Source of the DNA: JAZIHH01 sp036678685
Lineage (GTDB): Bacteria > Bacillota > UBA4882 > UBA10575
Assembly (NCBI GenBank): GCA_036678685.1
Contig: JAZIHH010000020.1
Location: forward strand, 186,001-250,000
Length of the DNA: 64,000 bases
Direction: 5' to 3'
Shown: piece by piece, positions 58,239-64,000 of the stretch
Position numbering within the stretch: the stretch's first letter is position 1
Layout: each line of letters starts with the position of its first letter
Made by a program: the position numbers and the translations under genes
Notes under the pieces: generated by a model
Seen by the model: the letters and a program-made list of their open reading frames with translations, nothing else
Database searches by the model: none
What the model was told of the DNA's origin: nothing

Positions 58239-58534
58239 AAAAGAAGGAGAAACCCGGACTTCACCCGGGACAACTGGTTGTTTCGATTCAAGGAAGGGAT
58301 TCCGGGAACAACTATTTGTTCCTCGGTTTTGACAGTGACGGCTTTCTCCTGGTCGCGGACGGGGTGAAACGCACACCGGAACGCCCGAAAAAGAAAAATC
58401 TCCGTCACGTAAAAGTTTACCCGGTGGTGGACCAGGAGATTGAAAAGAAGATCGCCAGCGGCCGCCGGGTAACGAGTGAAGAAATTTGTCAGGCCCTGGC
58501 CCGGATGGAAAAAAAGATCGAAAAAGGGGGGTAA
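58232..58534 (+). CDS. KOW-domain RNA-binding protein, L14e/L6e/L27e-like
   Basis: 100 residues. The N-terminal half is an SH3-like KOW domain ([20 protein letters not shown] and [12 protein letters not shown]). The basic middle contains [17 protein letters not shown], followed by a helical tail. This family recurs between map and infA in Clostridia and is thought to be ribosome-associated; its exact role is unknown. It overlaps the map gene by 7 nt (ATGGTAG). Confidence 0.85.
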   Translation: MVEKKEKPGLHPGQLVVSIQGRDSGNNYLFLGFDSDGFLLVADGVKRTPERPKKKNLRHVKVYPVVDQEIEKKIASGRRVTSEEICQALARMEKKIEKGG

Positions 58535-58536
58535 TT

Positions 58537-58755
58537 ATGGCCAAAGAAGATGTCATCGAAGTGGAAGGCACGGTCGTTGAACCGTTACCGAACGCCATGT
58601 TCCGGGTGGAACTGGCCAACGGCCACAAAATTTTGGCGCATATCTCCGGGAAAATGAGAATGAATTTTATCAGAATCCTTTCCGGAGACAAGGTTTTGGT
58701 GGAATTATCTCCTTATGATCTTACCAGGGGAAGAATTGTCTACCGGTATAAATAA
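58537..58755 (+). CDS. infA: Translation initiation factor IF-1
   Basis: 72 residues, S1-like OB fold. It has [40 protein letters not shown] and [24 protein letters not shown] precedes ATG 58537, 2 nt after the KOW gene. Confidence 0.97.
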   Translation: MAKEDVIEVEGTVVEPLPNAMFRVELANGHKILAHISGKMRMNFIRILSGDKVLVELSPYDLTRGRIVYRYK

Positions 58756-58894
58756 GCCGTCCGGACAGGTGAACCGGCGGGCCGGACCCCGCCCATGTGC
58801 AGTCGGATTGGTGGTAAACCCGGACAGCATTGGTTGAGGCTGTCCATAGTGCGCGCCGGCGGCCACCGGCGATGAAACGGAAGGGGAGATGACA

Positions 58895-59008
58895 GTGAAA
58901 GTCAGGCCATCGGTGAAAAGAATCTGTGAGCATTGCAAGATTATCCGTCGGAAAGGACGGATCAGAGTCATTTGCATAAATCCTAAACACAAGCAGAAGC
59001 AAGGCTAA
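58895..59008 (+). CDS. rpmJ: 50S ribosomal protein L36, zinc-type
   Basis: 37 residues, the canonical length: [20 protein letters not shown], then [13 protein letters not shown]. Three Cys and one His form the zinc site. GTG 58895 lies 6 nt after GGGGAG; an ATG two codons earlier is less well spaced. The 139-nt gap after infA is GC-rich with several small inverted repeats. Confidence 0.96.
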   Translation: MKVRPSVKRICEHCKIIRRKGRIRVICINPKHKQKQG

Positions 59009-59021
59009 AGGAGGGAATGAG

Positions 59022-59396
59022 ATGGCACGAATTGCCGGTGTGGATCTGCCGCGGGATAAACGGGTGGAAGTAGCCCTCACTTATATCTACGGGATTGGTT
59101 TGTCTACAGCCCGGGAAGTATTGACAAAAACAAACGTCAGTCCTGACACCCGGGTCAGGGATCTGACCGAAGAAGAGATTACCCGGTTACGCGAGGTAAT
59201 TGACCGTGATTATAAGGTCGAAGGGGATCTCCGCCGCGAGGAAACGATGAACATCAAAAGGTTAATCGAGATCGGCAGTTATCGGGGGCTTAGACACCGG
59301 AGAGGCCTGCCGGTGCGCGGACAAAGGACGAGGACCAACGCGCGGACAAGAAAAGGACCGGCCAAAACGGTTGGCGTCCGCCGGAAGAAGTCATAA
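59022..59396 (+). CDS. rpsM: 30S ribosomal protein S13
   Basis: 124 residues. S13 contacts the P-site tRNA through its C-terminal tail. It has [37 protein letters not shown] and the basic end. AAAGGAGGG precedes ATG 59022. Confidence 0.97.
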   Translation: MARIAGVDLPRDKRVEVALTYIYGIGLSTAREVLTKTNVSPDTRVRDLTEEEITRLREVIDRDYKVEGDLRREETMNIKRLIEIGSYRGLRHRRGLPVRGQRTRTNARTRKGPAKTVGVRRKKS

Positions 59397-59411
59397 AAAG
59401 GGGGTTAGAGC

Positions 59412-59807
59412 ATGGCGAGACCTAGAAAAGGCACCAGAGCAAGAAGAAAAGAACGCAAGTATGTGGAACGCGGAGTGGCGCATATCAAGTCCACCTTTAA
59501 TAATACCATTGTCACCATTACGGAGCCCAACGGCAATGTTCTTACCTGGGCCTCCGCCGGAACCATGGGATTTAAAGGTTCACGCAAGAGTACGCCTTAT
59601 GCCGCGGGAATGGCCGCGGAGGCGGCGGCGAAGAGCGCCATGGAGATGGGCATGCAACAGGTAGAAGTTTACGTCAAAGGACCGGGCGCCGGGCGGGAGG
59701 CAGCGATTCGTTCCCTGCAGGCGGCCGGGTTGGAAGTGAGTCTAATTAAAGACGTCACTCCCATTCCCCATAACGGCTGCCGTCCTCCGAAACGCCGGCG
59801 GGTGTGA
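59412..59807 (+). CDS. rpsK: 30S ribosomal protein S11
   Basis: 131 residues. S11 forms part of the platform. It has [20 protein letters not shown], the segment ending [20 protein letters not shown], and the C-terminal [25 protein letters not shown] site precedes ATG 59412. Confidence 0.97.
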   Translation: MARPRKGTRARRKERKYVERGVAHIKSTFNNTIVTITEPNGNVLTWASAGTMGFKGSRKSTPYAAGMAAEAAAKSAMEMGMQQVEVYVKGPGAGREAAIRSLQAAGLEVSLIKDVTPIPHNGCRPPKRRRV

Positions 59808-59894
59808 GGCTTTCTAATTTGTCTGCCAACGGGTCCCGTACGGGCATAGAAATTTGTCCGGACAGGAATGATTTAATGGGAGGTGTAAACTAAA

Positions 59895-60521
59895 ATGGCG
59901 AGATATACAGGACCGGTATGCCGGCTATGCCGCCGGGAAGGTGAGAAACTTTTTCTGAAAGGAGCACGGTGTCTTTCCGAAAAATGCAGTTTTAACCGGA
60001 AAAATTATGTTCCCGGTCAACACGGACAGAGCAGAAGAAAGATTTCCGAATATGGTTTGCAGTTGAGGGAAAAGCAGAAGCTGCGCCGGATCTACGGAAT
60101 TTTGGAAGCGCAGTTTGCCCGGTATTTTTCCCTGGCGGAGGCCAGGAAGGGTATTACCGGTGAGAATCTTCTCCAGATTCTCGAATGCCGGCTGGACAAT
60201 GTGGTCTACCGCTTGAAGTTGGCCTCTTCACGCCGGGAAGCGCGGCAGATGGTAAGACACGGTTTTTTTACGGTTAACGGTAAAAAAGTTAACATCCCTT
60301 CTTACCAGGTAAAAGCGGGCGATACCATCCAATTAAAAGAAAAAGCACTGCAGTCTCCGTATTTTAAGAGTATTCTTGAAGCCAATGATGGTCAGAATAT
60401 CCCTGAATGGCTGGAATTGGATACCAACTCCTGGATCGCTCGGGTCAAAAACTTGCCGACACGGGAACAGATCGACGTTCCCATCCAGGAACATCTCATC
60501 GTCGAGCTTTATTCCCGCTAA
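59895..60521 (+). CDS. rpsD: 30S ribosomal protein S4, with N-terminal Cys residues
   Basis: 208 residues. S4 nucleates 16S folding. It has [20 protein letters not shown], with C-x2-C and two more Cys (near 31 and 36) consistent with the zinc form, and the S4 RNA-binding domain [28 protein letters not shown] precedes ATG 59895. The 87-nt leader holds a small GC-rich hairpin that could be an autoregulatory site. Confidence 0.97.
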   Translation: MARYTGPVCRLCRREGEKLFLKGARCLSEKCSFNRKNYVPGQHGQSRRKISEYGLQLREKQKLRRIYGILEAQFARYFSLAEARKGITGENLLQILECRLDNVVYRLKLASSRREARQMVRHGFFTVNGKKVNIPSYQVKAGDTIQLKEKALQSPYFKSILEANDGQNIPEWLELDTNSWIARVKNLPTREQIDVPIQEHLIVELYSR

Positions 60522-60579
60522 TCACCTTTTGCCCGGTATTGATTTCGCGCAAGGGTAAAGAAGGGAGGTTGATTTTTTA

Positions 60580-61527
60580 GTGATTGAAATCGAAAAACCC
60601 AAGATCATCGTGGAAGAAGTGAATGAAGAGGAAAATTACGGCAAGTTTATTGTCGAACCGTTGGAAAGGGGATATGGGATTACCCTCGGCAATTCCCTCC
60701 GCCGTGTTTTACTTTCCTCTCTTCCCGGTTATGCGGTGACGTCAATTAAAATTGACGGGGTGTTGCATGAATTTTCGACGATTCCGGGTGTGATTGAGGA
60801 TACGACGGAAATAATCTTGAACCTAAAGGAACTGCGGGTCAAGATCCATGATGATCAACCCAAGGTGGTCCGCCTCGAAGTGCACGAGCCAAAAGAGGTC
60901 AGGGCCAAGGACATTCAGGTTCCCAGTGATGTGGAGATTCTCAACCCGGACCACTATATCGCCACGGTCAGCGAAAACGGAAGCCTGGTTATGGAGATTA
61001 CCCTGGCCAGGGGAAGAGGGTATGTCCCGGCCGAAAGAAATAAGGGACCGGAGGAAATTATCGGGCTGATTCCGGTGGATTCCATTTTTACGCCGGTGAG
61101 AAAAGTCAATTATGTGGTGGAACACACCCGCGTGGGACAGTTTACCGATTATGATCGTCTGGTTTTGGATTTATGGACCGACGGAAGCATAAATCCGGTG
61201 GAGGCCCTTAGTTTGGCGGCGAAAATCTTATCCGCCCATCTGGCGCTTTTTGTCAATCTCAGCGATAAAGTAACTGAAGCCGAGATTATGGTGGAAAAAG
61301 AGGAAGAGTCCAAGGATAAAATCTTGGAGATGAATATTGAAGAATTGGACCTCTCGGTCCGCTCCTATAACTGTCTAAAGCGGGCGGGGATTAATACGGT
61401 CGAGGAACTGATTAAAAAGACGGAAGAAGATATGATGAAAGTAAGGAATTTGGGAAAGAAATCCCTGGAGGAAGTGCAACAGAAATTAGCAGCCCTCGGG
61501 TTGTCTCTGCGTAAAGCCGAAGATTAA
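60580..61527 (+). CDS. rpoA: DNA-directed RNA polymerase subunit alpha
   Basis: 315 residues. The N-terminal assembly domain has [20 protein letters not shown], and the C-terminal domain (about 245-315) has [20 protein letters not shown] for UP-element DNA and activators. GTG 60580 follows AAGGGAGG at a wide spacing. It completes the core polymerase with rpoB and rpoC. Confidence 0.97.
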   Translation: MIEIEKPKIIVEEVNEEENYGKFIVEPLERGYGITLGNSLRRVLLSSLPGYAVTSIKIDGVLHEFSTIPGVIEDTTEIILNLKELRVKIHDDQPKVVRLEVHEPKEVRAKDIQVPSDVEILNPDHYIATVSENGSLVMEITLARGRGYVPAERNKGPEEIIGLIPVDSIFTPVRKVNYVVEHTRVGQFTDYDRLVLDLWTDGSINPVEALSLAAKILSAHLALFVNLSDKVTEAEIMVEKEEESKDKILEMNIEELDLSVRSYNCLKRAGINTVEELIKKTEEDMMKVRNLGKKSLEEVQQKLAALGLSLRKAED

Positions 61528-61546
61528 CTGTGGGGAGGAGTCTGAC

Positions 61547-61882
61547 ATGCGGAAATTAGGCCGTCCGGCCAACCAACGGAAAGCACTTTTTCGCAATCTG
61601 GTTACGGCTCTCTTTGCTCATGAGCGGATTAAAACGACGGAAGCCAAAGCAAAAGAGGTGCGGATTTTGGCCGACAAGCTGATCACCCTGGCCAAAAAGG
61701 GCGATTTGCATGCCCGGCGCCAGGCCGCGGCTGTTTTGAACGATAAAGAGGTGCTAAAGAAACTTTTCCAAGAGATCGCCGGACGTTACACGGAAAGAAA
61801 CGGGGGCTACACCCGTATTCTAAAATTGGGACCCAGACGCGGCGACGCGGCGCCCATGGTATTGCTCGAGCTGGTGGAGTAA
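61547..61882 (+). CDS. rplQ: 50S ribosomal protein L17
   Basis: 111 residues. It has [35 protein letters not shown] and the C-terminal [25 protein letters not shown] precedes ATG 61547. Last ribosomal gene before the ECF transporter ATPases. Confidence 0.97.
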   Translation: MRKLGRPANQRKALFRNLVTALFAHERIKTTEAKAKEVRILADKLITLAKKGDLHARRQAAAVLNDKEVLKKLFQEIAGRYTERNGGYTRILKLGPRRGDAAPMVLLELVE

Positions 61883-61886
61883 GACG

Positions 61887-62696
61887 GTGCGCCCGTTGCT
61901 CACGCTGGAGAATGTTACGTACTATTATCCCGGGTCCTCAGTACCCGGGATTGAAGGGGTAAGTTTGAAGGTAAAAGCAGGAGAATTTTTCGGGATTTTG
62001 GGAGCCAACGGGTCGGGTAAGTCTACTCTGGCCCGTTTGTGTTGTGGTCTCTATTTGCCGGCCGCCGGCGAAGTTCTGGTGGCAGGCTGCTCGAGCCGGC
62101 GGGAAAAAGACCGGCAATGGATACGCCGGACCGCGGGTCTGGTTTATCAAGACCCGGACAATCAGTTCGTGGCGGGAAATGTCACTGCGGAGGTGGCTTT
62201 CGGGCTGGAAAACCAAGGGCTTCCCCCCGCCGAGATCCGGCAAAGAGTTGCGGAAACACTGGAAAAGTTTACCTTGTCGCACCGGGCGGAATTTCCGCCC
62301 CATCTCCTGTCCGGGGGGGAGAAACGCCGGCTGGCCCTGGCCGCCGTCTGGGTGTTGCGGCCGAAGATCTTGCTTTTGGATGAACCGTTGAGCATGTTGC
62401 ATTATGACGCCAAGAAGGAGATTGCCCGCCTCTTGCAGGATTTACGCGCCGACGGTACCGCCCTGGTCTGGTTTACATACAGCTTGGAGGAGACGGCCGG
62501 GGCGGACCGGGTGCTGGTTTTGGAAGGCGGGAAAGCAGTCTGGGAAGGGCGGCCGCAAGAATTGCTGCACCGGAGTGAGGAGGCCCGCCGGTGGGGAATA
62601 GAACTGCCCCCGGTTTATAATCTGGCCGCCGCTTTGTCTTCTTCTCCTCCCCCGGTGACGGATGATGAGGAATTTCTCTCATGGCTCTGGAGATAA
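61887..62696 (+). CDS. ecfA1: Energy-coupling factor transporter ATPase EcfA1, atypical H- and D-loops
   Basis: 269 residues. With EcfA2 and EcfT it powers uptake of vitamins bound by various S subunits. Walker A is GANGSGKST, the Q loop is YQDPDNQFV, the signature is LSGGEKRRLA and Walker B is ILLLDEP. The H-loop His is replaced by Tyr (WFTYSLEE instead of the TH-MEE form). The D-loop reads SMLHYD where SMLDP or SALD is normal. The GTG start at 61887 lies 4 nt after rplQ. It overlaps ecfA2 by 16 nt. One of the two composite ATP sites may hydrolyse poorly. Confidence 0.9.
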   Translation: MRPLLTLENVTYYYPGSSVPGIEGVSLKVKAGEFFGILGANGSGKSTLARLCCGLYLPAAGEVLVAGCSSRREKDRQWIRRTAGLVYQDPDNQFVAGNVTAEVAFGLENQGLPPAEIRQRVAETLEKFTLSHRAEFPPHLLSGGEKRRLALAAVWVLRPKILLLDEPLSMLHYDAKKEIARLLQDLRADGTALVWFTYSLEETAGADRVLVLEGGKAVWEGRPQELLHRSEEARRWGIELPPVYNLAAALSSSPPPVTDDEEFLSWLWR

Positions 62697-63505
62697 AACT
62701 GTGGGACGTATCGGTGAATTATTACCCGGCTACCGCCTGGCAGACCCGGGCTTTGGCCGGGGTGAATCTTTCGGTCCGCGCCGGGGAGCAGGTTGCCCTG
62801 GTCGGGCCGGCGGGTTCCGGTAAATCTACACTTTTGCGGGTGGCGGCCGGCCTCCTCTTGCCGGAGAAAGGAAAGGTTGAGATACCGCCGGAAGCCGGGG
62901 TCGCCCTTGCCCTCCAAGAACCCCGGCGGGGTTTTTTTGCGTCTACGGTCTGGGAAGAGGTGGCCTTTGGCCCGGAAAACCTGGATTTACCCGCCGCCGG
63001 GGTACGGGAACGGGTGAGATGGGCGTTGCGTATCACCGGCCTGCCGGAGGAAAAGTGGGGGGCCTCTCCTTTTAGCCTGTCCGGCGGAGAGCAGCGGCGG
63101 CTGGCTCTGGCTTCGGTTCTTGCCATGCGCCCGCATTTTTTGCTTTTGGACGAGCCCTCCGCCGGGCTGGATGCCGCCGGGAAGGGGGAGCTGACGGCGG
63201 TTTTGCGCAAATTGGCGGAGGTGGGCGGGACGGCGCTGGTCATTGCCTCCCACGAGATGGATTTTGTTTTCCCCCTCACCCGGCGGGTGGTTCTGCTGGA
63301 GGGGGGGCGGCTGGTGGCGGATACCAGGTGGGGGGCGTTGGGGAAGGAGCCGGCCGTGCTGGAACGGTTGGGATTGCAACTGCCGGCGGCCCTTCGTTTG
63401 CTGCACCGGCTGGCGCGGGAGGGGGCGCCGGTGGACCCGGGGCAGGAGACGGTGGAGGGGGCGGTGGAGGAACTGAGGAAGTTGGTGAGAAGGCGGGGTT
63501 TGTGA
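62681..63505 (+). CDS. ecfA2: Energy-coupling factor transporter ATPase EcfA2
   Basis: 274 residues. Walker A is GPAGSGKST, the Q loop is ALQEPRRGFF, the signature is LSGGEQRRLA and Walker B is FLLLDEPSAGLD. The H loop ASHEMDF keeps its His, so all motifs are complete, unlike EcfA1. The C-terminus is Arg/Glu-rich, and its final codons are repeated at 63847 onward. ecfT, truA, rplM and rpsI normally follow, but only repeats appear up to the window end. Confidence 0.9.
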   Translation: MALEIKLWDVSVNYYPATAWQTRALAGVNLSVRAGEQVALVGPAGSGKSTLLRVAAGLLLPEKGKVEIPPEAGVALALQEPRRGFFASTVWEEVAFGPENLDLPAAGVRERVRWALRITGLPEEKWGASPFSLSGGEQRRLALASVLAMRPHFLLLDEPSAGLDAAGKGELTAVLRKLAEVGGTALVIASHEMDFVFPLTRRVVLLEGGRLVADTRWGALGKEPAVLERLGLQLPAALRLLHRLAREGAPVDPGQETVEGAVEELRKLVRRRGL

Positions 63506-63506
63506 A

Positions 63507-63691
63507 GGGACGGCAGGAAAGGGACTTGGGGAAGCGAGTCCGCGGCGAATTTCGGCGTTGGTCGGTGCGGGCGGTCCTCGACATACCCAAGTATAGTCTG
63601 CGGTCCGTCCTCCCTCCCGCCTGGAAATTCTTGCGTCCGGCGCTTCCCAAAAGGGGTGCGGGAAGGCGGAGCGTCCCTTTCCTGCGGTCCC
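63507..63691 (+). repeat. Palindromic, MITE-like element with nested inverted repeats
   Basis: The outer arms pair with one mismatch: GGGACGGCAGGAAAGGGAC (63507-63525) with GTCCCTTTCCTGCGGTCCC (63673-63691). Inner arms also pair: GGGAAGCG (63529-63536) with CGCTTCCC (63641-63648), and GAATTTC with GAAATTC. It begins directly after the ecfA2 stop codon. There is no reading frame of its own. It could be a miniature inverted-repeat element or a structured 3' region. Confidence 0.65.
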
Positions 63692-63734
63692 CCCGCAACG
63701 GGTGAGGACAAAAAGGGAGAAGGCCCGTTGCGGG
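63692..63734 (+). repeat. Perfect 11-bp inverted repeat
   Basis: CCCGCAACGGG (63692-63702) and CCCGTTGCGGG (63724-63734) with a 21-nt loop. It lies immediately after the palindromic element. There is no T tract directly after it, so it is not a classic terminator. The remaining sequence to 63846 shows no gene. Confidence 0.6.
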
Positions 63735-64000
63735 AAAGAACCGCTTGGCTGTTTTTTATAGAACCGTATTTATAAGGCCGCAGGGTTATAGCCGGCACGT
63801 GTAGGATTAAATTACTGTTGCTTTGTTGGGCCCGGCCGGGCAGGAGGCGGTGGAGGAACTGAGGAAGTTGGTGAGAAGGCGGGGTTTGTGAAGGGACGGC
63901 AGGAAAGGGACTTGGGGAAGCGAGTCCGCGGCGAATTTCGGCGTTGGTCGGTGCGGGCGGTCCTCGACATACCCAAGTATAGTCTGCGGTCCGTCCTCCC

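Larger units (their letters stand above)
63461..64000 (+). repeat. Tandem duplication, 386-bp period, second copy cut by the window end
   Basis: The sequence from 63461 to 63614 is repeated at 63847 to 64000, base for base as far as I can follow. The copied part includes the last codons and stop of ecfA2 and the left half of the palindromic element. The period of 386 bp means unit one is 63461-63846. More copies could follow beyond the window. Confidence 0.85.

Overview
The window reads as one continuous piece of a Firmicutes chromosome (Clostridia or a related deep lineage), moderately GC-rich, from an endospore former. Support comes from an intact sporulation sigma factor gene (sigH), a SleB-type cortex hydrolase, Mini-ribonuclease III, ThyX instead of ThyA, GatCAB, L7Ae beside rpsL, zinc-type S14, L33 and L36, an ECF ATPase pair after rplQ, frequent TTG and GTG starts, and strong Shine-Dalgarno sites. 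I do not name a species.

Layout. (1) 24-142: tRNA-Arg and its terminator. (2) 184-8649, minus strand: one very large cyclic beta-1,2-glucan synthase gene. (3) 9172-14468: ligA-gatC-gatA-gatB. Here GatA lacks two of its three glutaminase catalytic residues and GatB lacks a conserved active-site Glu. (4) 14548-19762: SleB-like hydrolase, small membrane protein, hemerythrin-like protein, then an endonuclease Q/UvrD-type helicase unit cut in two by a single in-frame stop. (5) 19795-22539: mrnC-thyX-rlmB-sigH, a conserved clostridial order. (6) 22604-22873: tRNA-Tyr, initiator tRNA-Met and tRNA-Thr. (7) 23002-27801: tuf, rpmG, secE, nusG, rplK, rplA, L10 leader, rplJ, rplL. (8) 27896-33596: two near-identical ISLre2-type elements in direct orientation flanking a TetR regulator and a radical SAM gene. 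The block sits exactly between rplL and rpoB. (9) 33643-41404: rpoB and rpoC with a new leader, an acidic RpoB tail and a repeat-filled rpoB-rpoC spacer. (10) 41438-46121: L7Ae, rpsL, rpsG, fusA and a second tuf identical to the first. (11) 46185-61882: the S10-spc-alpha ribosomal cluster with secY, adk, map, a KOW protein, infA and rpoA. (12) 61887-64000: ecfA1 and ecfA2, then palindromic repeats and a tandem duplication where ecfT would be expected.

Most of the window is core translation and transcription machinery. The points that deserve follow-up are the degenerate GatCAB active sites, the stop-split EndoQ-helicase unit, the composite-transposon-like insertion inside the rpl-rpo cluster, the rpoB leader and acidic tail, the ORF-exact tuf duplication with a four-Cys loop, the promoter-spacer palindrome in front of the str operon, and the repeat-bounded end of the alpha operon.
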